Part shown: positions 1-6,991 of the stretch, one piece after another
Numbering within the stretch: the first letter of the stretch is position 1
Layout: the number at the start of each line of letters is the position of its first letter
Source: Taishania sp965247975
GTDB lineage: Bacteria > Bacteroidota > Bacteroidia > Flavobacteriales_D > Crocinitomicaceae
DNA length: 64,000 nucleotides
Assembly: GCA_965247975.1 (NCBI GenBank)
Contig: OZ252050.1
Location: forward strand, 1,178,001-1,242,000
Direction of reading: 5' to 3'
Translations under genes and position numbers: made by a program
Notes under the pieces: generated by a model
Database searches by the model: none
Told to the model about the DNA's origin: nothing
Seen by the model: only the letters and a program-made list of their open reading frames with translations

Positions 1-1
1 T

Positions 2-259
2 GTACCGCCTTATGTGAAAGTGGCGCGCGAACCGAGCACTTTTGCCGGAGTAAATTCGGTTGGTTTGCGTAGAAAAGGTTATAGCGATTCAGACATCAAA
101 GAAGTGGAAGATATTTACCGCATCATTTATGTCCAAAACGCCAACATGTCAAAAGGAATTGCAATCATCAAAGAAATGATGCCAGAATCATTGATGATGA
201 AAGAAATCGTTGGTTTCATTGAAGCATCAGATAAAGGTGTGATTCGGGGAATGATCTAA
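2..259 (+). CDS. lpxA: LpxA, acyl-ACP--UDP-N-acetylglucosamine O-acyltransferase (C-terminal part)
   Basis: Only the last 85 residues lie in the window; the frame is open to the left edge, so the start is upstream. The fragment begins VPPYVKVAREP and continues with FAGVNSVGLRRKGYS, the conserved segment that closes the left-handed beta-helix of LpxA and leads into the C-terminal helical domain. The remaining residues fit that helical domain. LpxA catalyses the first step of lipid A synthesis in the cytoplasm, adding a hydroxyacyl chain to the 3-OH of UDP-GlcNAc. The catalytic His region is outside the window. In Bacteroidota this gene commonly follows lpxC-fabZ, which cannot be checked here. 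An inverted repeat pair follows the stop codon. Identification is by family resemblance of the conserved segment and is fairly secure. Confidence 0.88.
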   Translation, partial: VPPYVKVAREPSTFAGVNSVGLRRKGYSDSDIKEVEDIYRIIYVQNANMSKGIAIIKEMMPESLMMKEIVGFIEASDKGVIRGMI

Positions 260-267
260 GAGCAGGT

Positions 268-339
268 TTCGAGTGCCTCAGCCTTTGTTGATAATTAATA
301 ATTTGCCTATCATAGTTTGCGCTGACTGAGGCTCTCGAA
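268..339. repeat. Inverted pair of a 14-bp element (BIME/REP-like)
   Basis: The left arm TTCGAGTGCCTCAG (268-281) and right arm CTGAGGCTCTCGAA (326-339) are reverse complements with one mismatch, separated by a 44-bp AT-rich spacer. The arms are much richer in GC than their surroundings. There is no T-run directly after the right arm, so it is not a textbook terminator, although it sits between lpxA and rlmD. It resembles paired REP elements, and a RAYT transposase gene occurs elsewhere in the window. Confidence 0.6.
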
Positions 340-381
340 GTTAGGAGCAAAAGTCAAGGATAGGCATCATAATTCGAAAAA

Positions 382-1824
382 GTGTATAACAGAGGAGAAA
401 TTATCACAGTTAAAATCACCGGCTATGCTTTCGGAGGAAATGGCGTTGCAAAAATCCCTACAGAAAATGGTGATTTCGTTGTTTTTGTGAACAACACATT
501 TCCTGGACAGACCGTAACAGCGAAAGTCGATAAGAAAAAAAAGCGCTATTGCGAAGCGAAATTAATCGATGTTATTGAGCGATCTTCGCTTGAAAAACAA
601 CTCGATTTTCAAGAAATTTCAGGTGCTCCATATATTTTTGTGCCTGTTGGCGAACAGCAAAAAGAAAAGCAAAACAGCACGCTTGATGTCTACCGAAAAC
701 TAGGAAATTTTAGAGAAATAGAAGAACAATTCGACGAGTTCATTTCTTCGCCCACTGATTTTTTCTATCGAAATAAGATGGAATATAGTTTTTCAAGTAT
801 CGAACACGACTTGGATAAAAACGAAGAACTTGATAATGCATTTGCGCTCGGATTTAAACGTCGGGGAACTTGGTGGAAAGTCGAAAGCTTGAACAAAGCA
901 AGTGGTATGTTTGATGAAGAATGGGAATCAAAACTTCACTTGGTTCGGAATCATCTGAAGGAAACTGGTTTAACCGCTTGGCATCCGCCACAGAAAATAG
1001 GATTTTTCAGACATATTGTGGTGCGCAAATCATTCGATCAAGATCAATTGCTCATCAATTTGGTTACTTCGTCAGATGGACTAGAGCAATTTGATGTAGT
1101 TAAATTTGGGGAATATCTAAAAGAACATTTCGGAAATCGCATCGCTGGATTTCAACATACGATCAATGACAATGTGGCTGATCGAGCAAAAATTGAGAAT
1201 GGAACATACACCTTGGTTTTCGGTGAACCTGTCGTAGCTGAAAAATTACTCGGTTTGACTTTTGAAATCAGCATGGAAAGTTTCTTTCAAACGAATCCAA
1301 AAAGTGCTGAGAAGTTGTACAACAAAGCCTTGGATTATGTCTTTGAAGAAGAAATTCCACATGGAAATGTTGTCATGGATTTATTCTGTGGTACAGGAAC
1401 CATCGGTCAAATTTTGTCTACACGAAGATCAGATGTTGAACTAATTGGCGTCGACATCGTTGAAGAAGCCATTGAAGATGCGAAGCGCAACGCGAAGCGC
1501 AATAATATTCAAGGAATTAATTTCTATGCGGCAGATGTTGGCAAGTTCTTGCGAGAACATCCTGAGTTTATCGGGAAAATCGCAACGATTATTTTAGATC
1601 CACCACGTGCTGGAATTGCCCCAAAAACACTTCAAAAAGTGATCGATCTTGGTGCGAAGAACATCGTGTACATTTCGTGTAACCCAAGTACGCAAGCTCG
1701 AGATGCTGAAACACTAAAAAAAGCTGGATACGCCATGGAGAAATTGAGTTTGGTAGACCAATTTCCGCACACAGGTCACATCGAAGCAATTGCAAAATTT
1801 AAATGGATAGGTCATGAAAGCTGA
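382..1824 (+). CDS. rlmD: 23S rRNA (uracil-5-)-methyltransferase, RlmD/TrmA family, lacking Fe-S cysteines
   Basis: 480 aa. An N-terminal TRAM domain (about 1-60) is followed by an RNA-binding central domain (FYRNKMEYSF at 128-137) and a Rossmann methyltransferase domain with SAM motif DLFCGTGTIG (333-342), DPPRAG (406-411), catalytic nucleophile Cys433 in ISCNPST, and Glu468 near the C-terminus. By family knowledge it methylates C5 of a uridine in 23S rRNA. The start is GTG at 382; an in-frame TAA at 370 leaves no other upstream start, and the N-terminus matches family length. The Cx5CGGC motif that binds 4Fe-4S in RlmD is replaced: A82, P88 and E91 stand at the cysteine positions. Only three cysteines remain (57, 336, 433). 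The 3' end overlaps cinA by 11 bp. RlmC/RlmCD-type specificity is an alternative. Confidence 0.85.
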   Translation: MYNRGEIITVKITGYAFGGNGVAKIPTENGDFVVFVNNTFPGQTVTAKVDKKKKRYCEAKLIDVIERSSLEKQLDFQEISGAPYIFVPVGEQQKEKQNSTLDVYRKLGNFREIEEQFDEFISSPTDFFYRNKMEYSFSSIEHDLDKNEELDNAFALGFKRRGTWWKVESLNKASGMFDEEWESKLHLVRNHLKETGLTAWHPPQKIGFFRHIVVRKSFDQDQLLINLVTSSDGLEQFDVVKFGEYLKEHFGNRIAGFQHTINDNVADRAKIENGTYTLVFGEPVVAEKLLGLTFEISMESFFQTNPKSAEKLYNKALDYVFEEEIPHGNVVMDLFCGTGTIGQILSTRRSDVELIGVDIVEEAIEDAKRNAKRNNIQGINFYAADVGKFLREHPEFIGKIATIILDPPRAGIAPKTLQKVIDLGAKNIVYISCNPSTQARDAETLKKAGYAMEKLSLVDQFPHTGHIEAIAKFKWIGHES

Positions 1825-3058
1825 AATAATTTCGATTGGAGATGAATTGCTCATTGGGCAAACAATCAACACCAATGCCGCTTGGCTCGGTCAAGAGCTT
1901 TCACTCCGTGGAATTCCGATTGTGCAAGGAATTACAATTATGGATACGGAACAAGCCATTTTTAATGCCATTGAAGATGGATTTACACGTGCCGACTTGT
2001 TGATTTTGACAGGTGGACTTGGTCCGACCAAAGATGACATTACCAAAAAAGTTATTGCCAATTATTTCCAGGCAGATTTAGTTATAGACGAAACAACGCT
2101 TGAACGCGTAAAAAAATATTTTTCAGACCGCGGTCGCCCCATGTTGGATGTAAATATTCAGCAAGCAGCTGTTCCAAAAGGCACAATTGTTTTAACAAAT
2201 AACAACGGAACAGCGCCCGGTATGTGGTTGGAGAAAGAGGGTAAAATTCTAATTAGCTTGCCAGGGGTTCCTTATGAAATGAAATCCATCATGCTCGAAG
2301 GCGGCTTTCCAAAATTGGATGGTCGTTTTGAAAAGAGTAATTTGTTTCATAAAACAATTTTAACCCAAGGAGTTGGTGAGTCAACGATCGCAGACACCAT
2401 GCAAGATTGGGAATCAGAAATTCGCGCACGAGGATTTGGATTAGCCTATTTGCCTTCTCCGGGACAAGTTCGCATCAGACTTTCTTCTCCAAATGGACCA
2501 CAAGATGAAGCCATTTTGGATGAATATTTCAAATTATTAGAACAAAAATTCCCACGTAATGTTTTTGGATACGGAGATGTGAGTTTGAGTGAAGTAGTCG
2601 GGCAATTGTTGCGTGAGCAGAATAAAACGGTTGCTACTGCCGAAAGTTGCACAGGTGGAGCCATAGCGACCGCATTGGTTTCTGTGTCAGGTAGTTCTGA
2701 TTATTTTCAAGGAAGTTTTATTACTTATTCCAATAAATTGAAGCACGAAATCCTCCATGTTCCAAATGATCTTTTTACAACAGTTGGTGCCGTGAGTTCA
2801 GAAGTTGTAGAAATTATGGCCAAAGAATCTCGCACCAAATTGGGTACAGATTATGCCTTGTCCGTTTCAGGAATTGCCGGCCCAAACGGAGGTACAGCCG
2901 AAAAACCAATTGGTACTGTTTGGATTGGTTTAGCAACACAAGACAAAGTTATTTCACGAAAATTTTTATTCGGAAATAACCGAGAAAGAAACGTACAATT
3001 GAGTGTTTTGTATGCTTTGAATTTGCTTCGCTGTGAACTACTTGGGATTTTAGATTAA
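1814..3058 (+). CDS. cinA: CinA-like protein / nicotinamide-nucleotide amidase
   Basis: 414 aa, the usual full length. The N-terminal half is the MoeA/MogA-like (COG1058) domain, with GDELLIGQTINTN and TGGLGPTKDD, associated in the family with ADP-ribose pyrophosphatase activity. The C-terminal part from about residue 265 is the PncC domain, with TAESCTGG, a YSNKLK segment and SGIAGPNGG, which deamidates nicotinamide mononucleotide to nicotinate mononucleotide in pyridine nucleotide salvage. The start ATG lies inside the last 11 bp of rlmD, so the two are probably translationally coupled. A 462-bp non-coding stretch follows. Both domains are intact and I see nothing unusual. The family name comes from competence genes in Gram-positive bacteria; a competence role here is not supported by context. 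Confidence 0.95.
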   Translation: MKAEIISIGDELLIGQTINTNAAWLGQELSLRGIPIVQGITIMDTEQAIFNAIEDGFTRADLLILTGGLGPTKDDITKKVIANYFQADLVIDETTLERVKKYFSDRGRPMLDVNIQQAAVPKGTIVLTNNNGTAPGMWLEKEGKILISLPGVPYEMKSIMLEGGFPKLDGRFEKSNLFHKTILTQGVGESTIADTMQDWESEIRARGFGLAYLPSPGQVRIRLSSPNGPQDEAILDEYFKLLEQKFPRNVFGYGDVSLSEVVGQLLREQNKTVATAESCTGGAIATALVSVSGSSDYFQGSFITYSNKLKHEILHVPNDLFTTVGAVSSEVVEIMAKESRTKLGTDYALSVSGIAGPNGGTAEKPIGTVWIGLATQDKVISRKFLFGNNRERNVQLSVLYALNLLRCELLGILD

Positions 3059-3520
3059 TTTTAGTGAGAAATCGAACATTGAAATTCGGTTATTGACTCG
3101 TCGCATACTTACCACATGTATCAAGTAGTTACAGTCAAAACAATTGATAATCAACTGATTAATTAAAACATTAAGAAGTGAAGGGAAATAAGGGTATTTG
3201 ATTGACTTGTCTCGATGCTTCATGCGAGATCATTCAGAACGCCGGCGGCGTTGTGAGAAAGATATTCGATGCGCGAAATGCCACTAATATTTTTCATGCA
3301 GATCTTAAAAAACCGCAAGGTTGGTCCTTAATTTTACAACTACTGCGTAACTAGAAATTCAAATCTATAGTTGAATAATTACATTGGGTTATTAGTTTAA
3401 ATCTCTTTATGTCCTAAACGCCTTAATGTTTAAATTTCAAATTAATCAGCTAGGGAATAATTTAGTGGTAAATTTGCGACGATTCAATTCGGTTATTATT
3501 AAATGGTTTAATTCACAAAA
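3059..3520. other. Intergenic region with short GC-rich hairpins
   Basis: This stretch has no convincing gene, tRNA or rRNA. Positions 3200-3330 are more GC-rich than the rest and hold two perfect small hairpins: AACGCC-GGC-GGCGTT (3238-3252) and AACC-GCAA-GGTT (3311-3322, a GNRA-type loop). A 50-codon frame (3202-3354, TTG start) runs through the same patch but matches nothing I recognise. The right end carries the -7 box of the next gene. Confidence 0.4.
3469..3476 (+). promoter_or_regulatory. Probable -7 promoter element
   Basis: TAAATTTG matches the Bacteroidota -7 consensus TAnnTTTG and lies 45 bp before the start of the membrane glycosyltransferase gene. No clear TTTG -33 box is visible at the expected 19-21 bp upstream. 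Confidence 0.4.
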
Positions 3521-5068
3521 TTGTCTTCCATCTTCGACATACTTTTTTTTACTTCTATATTTTTCGTGCTTTTTAGTTACGGTGCATTTCGATTAAATCA
3601 TTCTATCGGAATTGCTGTTTTAGTATTTGGAGGTTTTTTGCTGCGCTATTGGGCCGCTGATTTAAGTCCATTTTTACATCTTTGGGATGAACGCTATCAT
3701 GCATTGGTTGCTAAAAATTTGGCTGAGAATTGGCTTGAACCTACATTGATGCCGAATTTATCATTAAACGCTGACACAAAATCTTGGACTTTTGGTCACA
3801 TTTGGTTGCACAAACAACCCTTTTTTCTTTGGATGATGGCGCTTTCAGTGAAAATTTTCGGTGCTACTGAATTAGCCATTCGTATTCCAAGTGTTATTTT
3901 TGGTAGTCTGTCAATCGTAGGAGTTTATCGCATTGGGAAAAATCTGGTGGCACCTAATGTTGGATTTCTTGCCGCCTTCTTGATGACTACATCAAATTTG
4001 ATGCTTCAATTAACTTCTGGTGTCGAAACTACGGATCATAACGATGCCATTTTTATTGCATTAATTACATGTTCATTTTGGTTTTACAGCGAGTATTATG
4101 TTTCTAAAAAAATAAAATGGGTTTTTCTCATTGGTTTGGCTGTTGGATGTGCCATTTTGACGAAGTGGTTAACAGGATTGATCGTTTTTCTTCCTTGGGG
4201 AATTGTGTTATTAAGAAATTTTAAACCAAGACTTTTACTTGATTTTATTTTAGGAATTGTAATCGCAGTTTTTGTGAGTCTGCCGTGGCAAATGTATGCG
4301 TATGTACAATTCAAAGAAATCTATCTCCATGAACTTGCTTATTCGAGTTTACACTTCAGTCAGGTGATTGAAACCCATACCGGAGCTTGGAATTATTACT
4401 TCGAAGCCTTAAGAAATCAGTATTTTAAAATGTCAAGTTTCTTTGCTGTTCTCATTATTTTGGCATCATTTGTTGCAATTTGGTTGAAAACAAAATCTTT
4501 TAATCGCTTGCTTATTATTGCATTGCCCATTTTTTCGGTGTTCACCTTTTTTATAATCGCGCAAACCAAAATGCCACTTTTCACATTCATGATTTCCAGT
4601 CTAATTTACGTGTCAATAGCAACCTTACTCTGTTTCGTTGGTTCAATCATTGGAGAAAAAATTAAAAACGAATCTTTGAAAATAGGATTGATATTATTTG
4701 TTCTGTTTTTTCTGGGTTTTCATAATTTCAAACACATTCAGTTTAGAAATAAGCACGACATAAGTTTACAGTCAGAAGATTCATCAATAATTACCGCGAT
4801 TCAAGACAAAAAAGGCATTTTAGCAATGGAAAAGTACTTTTTGAAATCAGGTGAAAAATATGCCATTTTTAATGCTCGTCCTGCAAGTCATGTCCTTTTT
4901 ACTTTTTATATAGGTCACCCAGCATTTGACTTCTTGCCCTCGATTAAAGAAATTCAAAAAACAAAGCAAGATGGATATATTCCAGTTATTCTAAAGACAA
5001 ATAATTTGGATTCAAAAATTCAAAAATTGGAAGGTGTTTTGTTTTATGATTTTCCAAATTGGGAATAA
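3521..5068 (+). CDS. ArnT/PMT-like membrane glycosyltransferase (GT39 type)
   Basis: 515 aa with about 10-12 hydrophobic membrane-spanning segments. The first periplasmic loop carries WDERYHALVAKNLAEN with acidic D56-E57, the catalytic acidic pair position typical of dolichyl/undecaprenyl-phosphate sugar transferases (PMT_2, GT39/GT83). Such enzymes move a sugar from a polyprenyl-phosphate carrier onto lipid A or protein on the outer face of the inner membrane. The acceptor and sugar cannot be told from sequence. The C-terminal about 110 residues are soluble and presumably periplasmic. The start is set at TTG 3521: an in-frame TAA at 3509 excludes anything further upstream and the next in-frame ATG would remove membrane segments. 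No Shine-Dalgarno is visible. It stands alone, transcribed towards the ribosomal protein genes, so it gives no pathway context. Confidence 0.8.
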   Translation: MSSIFDILFFTSIFFVLFSYGAFRLNHSIGIAVLVFGGFLLRYWAADLSPFLHLWDERYHALVAKNLAENWLEPTLMPNLSLNADTKSWTFGHIWLHKQPFFLWMMALSVKIFGATELAIRIPSVIFGSLSIVGVYRIGKNLVAPNVGFLAAFLMTTSNLMLQLTSGVETTDHNDAIFIALITCSFWFYSEYYVSKKIKWVFLIGLAVGCAILTKWLTGLIVFLPWGIVLLRNFKPRLLLDFILGIVIAVFVSLPWQMYAYVQFKEIYLHELAYSSLHFSQVIETHTGAWNYYFEALRNQYFKMSSFFAVLIILASFVAIWLKTKSFNRLLIIALPIFSVFTFFIIAQTKMPLFTFMISSLIYVSIATLLCFVGSIIGEKIKNESLKIGLILFVLFFLGFHNFKHIQFRNKHDISLQSEDSSIITAIQDKKGILAMEKYFLKSGEKYAIFNARPASHVLFTFYIGHPAFDFLPSIKEIQKTKQDGYIPVILKTNNLDSKIQKLEGVLFYDFPNWE

Positions 5069-5112
5069 ATAAAGGAGTTTTATATTAAGTTTTGAAAAAA
5101 AATAAAATATCC

Positions 5113-5143
5113 TTGTGTATTTAGAGAAAAAGTGTTTTCTTTG
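5113..5143 (+). promoter_or_regulatory. Predicted promoter of the rpmB-rpmG operon
   Basis: TTG at 5113-5115 and TTTCTTTG at 5136-5143 are separated by 20 bp, matching the -33/-7 layout of Bacteroidota promoters with one mismatch in the -7 box (TTnnTTTG instead of TAnnTTTG). It lies about 60 bp before the bL28 start. Confidence 0.5.
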
Positions 5144-5201
5144 CACCCCATTTTGACCACCATTAAGGTTGTTGAGTGTTAATAAGAACAAAATTTACAA
5201 G

Positions 5202-5438
5202 ATGTCAAGAGTTTGTCAACTTACAGGAAAGTCGGTAATGGTAGGAAATAACGTTTCTCACTCAAACCGCAAAACGAAACGTAAATTCTTACCGAATTTA
5301 GTAACTAAGAAATTTTTCATTCCTGAAGAAGATCGTTATGTTACGTTGAAGATTTCTACTTCAGCATTGAGAACGGTTAACAAAAAAGGAATCGTGGCTT
5401 GCATGAAAGAGGCAAAGCTAAAAGGATATTTAAAGTAG
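5202..5438 (+). CDS. rpmB: Large ribosomal subunit protein bL28
   Basis: 78 aa. The sequence MSRVCQLTGK ... NNVSHSNRKTKR ... RKFLPNLVTKKFF is the conserved bL28 fold, a basic 50S protein. The frame is open upstream to 5169, but family proteins begin MSRVC, so ATG 5202 is chosen. A single N-terminal cysteine is present and the zinc-binding CxxC pairs of some bL28 forms are absent. It is first in a cluster with rpmG (45-bp gap), a DUF4295 gene and ftsY, an order typical of Bacteroidota. A -33/-7 promoter lies just upstream. Confidence 0.97.
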   Translation: MSRVCQLTGKSVMVGNNVSHSNRKTKRKFLPNLVTKKFFIPEEDRYVTLKISTSALRTVNKKGIVACMKEAKLKGYLK

Positions 5439-5483
5439 TCAATCTAGTTGATCACACTGGTGATTGACTAATATAGAAACACA

Positions 5484-5669
5484 ATGGCAAAAGCAAAAGG
5501 AAATAGAATTCAAGTAATTCTTGAGTGCACAGAGCACAAAGAATCTGGAATGGCTGGAACTTCTCGTTACATTACAACGAAGAACAGAAAGAACACGCCA
5601 GAAAGAATGGAAATTAAAAAATTCAATCCTGTATTGAAGCGTTATACGATTCACAAAGAGATTAAGTAA
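5484..5669 (+). CDS. rpmG: Large ribosomal subunit protein bL33
   Basis: 61 aa, small and basic. MAKAKGNRIQVILECTEHK followed by the RYITTKNRKNTPERMEIKKF region and the C-terminal HKEIK ending are diagnostic for bL33. Only one cysteine is present, so it is the zinc-independent ('C-minus') form. It follows rpmB by 45 bp and is presumably co-transcribed. The next gene, a 51-aa DUF4295 protein, begins 86 bp downstream. Confidence 0.97.
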   Translation: MAKAKGNRIQVILECTEHKESGMAGTSRYITTKNRKNTPERMEIKKFNPVLKRYTIHKEIK

Positions 5670-5755
5670 GAGTTCGCTCGTCGAACCATAATAACAAGCG
5701 TTAGCTCAATTGTAGAAAATCCGACAATCGTGCAACGCGCTTAAATTTAAAGAAA

Positions 5756-5911
5756 ATGGCAAAGAAAGTAGTAGCATCCCTACAAAAAGGTGGCGGAAAA
5801 GAGCACACGAAAGTGATTAAAATGATTAAGTCTGATAAGACTGGTGCGTATAGCTTTAAAGAAGAAATCGTTCACAATGATAAAGTGAAAGAGTGGTTTA
5901 CTAAAGCATAA
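5756..5911 (+). CDS. DUF4295 small basic protein, probable Bacteroidota-specific ribosomal protein
   Basis: 51 aa, starting MAKKVVASLQKGGGK and ending VKEWFTKA, with a Lys-rich composition. I recognise it as the DUF4295 family, found in Bacteroidota directly after rpmG. From memory, structural work on the Flavobacterium johnsoniae ribosome described an extra 50S protein of this kind (bL38); I cannot confirm here that it is this family. Start ATG 5756 is preceded by AGAAA with no Shine-Dalgarno. The stop is followed 20 bp later by a strong hairpin terminator, closing the rpmB-rpmG-DUF4295 unit. Its position and composition support a ribosome-associated role. Confidence 0.85.
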   Translation: MAKKVVASLQKGGGKEHTKVIKMIKSDKTGAYSFKEEIVHNDKVKEWFTKA

Positions 5912-5931
5912 TCACTTTTTAATGAATCTAT

Positions 5932-5973
5932 AAAGCTTCCTTTCTTGTTGATTGGGAGCTTTTCTTATTTTTA
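5932..5973 (+). terminator. Rho-independent terminator after the ribosomal protein genes
   Basis: A 9-bp stem (AAAGCTTCC at 5932-5940 pairing with GGGAGCTTT at 5954-5962, one G-U pair) with a 13-nt loop is followed by a T-rich tract to 5973. It lies between the DUF4295 stop (5911) and the ftsY start (5978), so ftsY is either read through or has a promoter within this short interval. Confidence 0.75.
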
Positions 5974-5977
5974 TACT

Positions 5978-6934
5978 ATGGCATTTTTTGGTTTATTCTC
6001 AAAAGAAAAAAAAGAAACGCTCGATAAAGGGCTCGAAAAAACAAAACAAAGTTTTCTTACAAAGATTGCTCGATCAATCGTTGGGAAATCAAAAGTTGAT
6101 GATGAAGTTCTTGATAACCTAGAAGAAATTCTTATTTCATCCGATGTGGGTGTTGAAACTACGTTGAAAATTATTGATCGCATTGAAGCACGTGTTTCTC
6201 GCGATAAAGTACTTGGCGCAAATGAATTGAATACTGTTTTGCGTGAGGAAATTGCGGCACTATTAGAAGAGAACAACACAACCGATCAAACCGATTTTTC
6301 AGTTCAAAAGCAAGATGGACAACCACATGTAATCATGGTTGTGGGCGTGAATGGCGTTGGAAAAACAACAACAATCGGAAAACTTGCACACCAATTCAAA
6401 CAACAAAACTACAAGGTTGTTCTTGGTGCAGCTGATACCTTCCGCGCTGCAGCTGTTGATCAATTAATTATTTGGTCTGAAAGAGTAGGAGTACCTATTG
6501 TGCAACAAGGAATGGGGGCTGATCCAGCTTCGGTTGCTTTCGATACGCTTCAATCTGCTAAATCACAAAATGCTGACATCGTCATCATTGATACTGCTGG
6601 TCGTTTGCATAACAAAGTGAATTTGATGAATGAGCTATCCAAAATTAAACGTGTGATGGAAAAAATAATTCCTGGTGCTCCGCATGAAATTTTACTCGTT
6701 TTGGATGGATCAACTGGTCAAAATGCTTTTGAACAAGCCAAACAATTTTCATTGGCAACGGATATTAACTGCCTAGCAATCACAAAATTAGATGGAACAG
6801 CCAAGGGTGGAGTTGTGATTGGAATTTCAGACCAAATGAAAATACCTGTGAAATATATCGGCGTTGGTGAGGGGATAAACGATTTACAAGTGTTTAATAA
6901 ACAAGAGTTTGTAGATTCGCTTTTTTCAGCTTAA
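5978..6934 (+). CDS. ftsY: Signal recognition particle receptor FtsY
   Basis: 318 aa, a short FtsY without the long acidic A-domain. The N domain (about 1-95) has VGKSKVDDEVLDNLEE and LISSDVGVETT; the G domain has P-loop GVNGVGKTTTIGKL, the DTFRAAAVDQL segment, DTAGR and the TKLDGTAKGG motif. It is the GTPase that docks SRP-ribosome complexes at the membrane for co-translational targeting. The frame is open to 5945, but the family start MAFFGLFSKEKK at 5978 is preferred and lies beyond the terminator stem. In many Bacteroidota rimO follows ftsY; here the M43 protease genes follow instead. Confidence 0.97.
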   Translation: MAFFGLFSKEKKETLDKGLEKTKQSFLTKIARSIVGKSKVDDEVLDNLEEILISSDVGVETTLKIIDRIEARVSRDKVLGANELNTVLREEIAALLEENNTTDQTDFSVQKQDGQPHVIMVVGVNGVGKTTTIGKLAHQFKQQNYKVVLGAADTFRAAAVDQLIIWSERVGVPIVQQGMGADPASVAFDTLQSAKSQNADIVIIDTAGRLHNKVNLMNELSKIKRVMEKIIPGAPHEILLVLDGSTGQNAFEQAKQFSLATDINCLAITKLDGTAKGGVVIGISDQMKIPVKYIGVGEGINDLQVFNKQEFVDSLFSA

Positions 6935-6991
6935 AATCAAGTTTATATTAAGAAATTTTTAACTTTATCATAAGGATTAATAGTTTTACTT

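Noticed and set aside
3202..3354. A 50-codon frame with a TTG start, containing NAGGVV reminiscent of carbonic anhydrase
   Set aside because: The resemblance is six residues only, with no zinc-binding layout and no upstream extension.
5169..5201. Upstream extension of bL28 to 5169
   Set aside because: Family proteins start MSRVC at 5202 and the extra residues are not conserved in character.
5945..5977. Upstream extension of ftsY to 5945
   Set aside because: The extension would be translated through the terminator hairpin; family members start at the MAFFGLF position.
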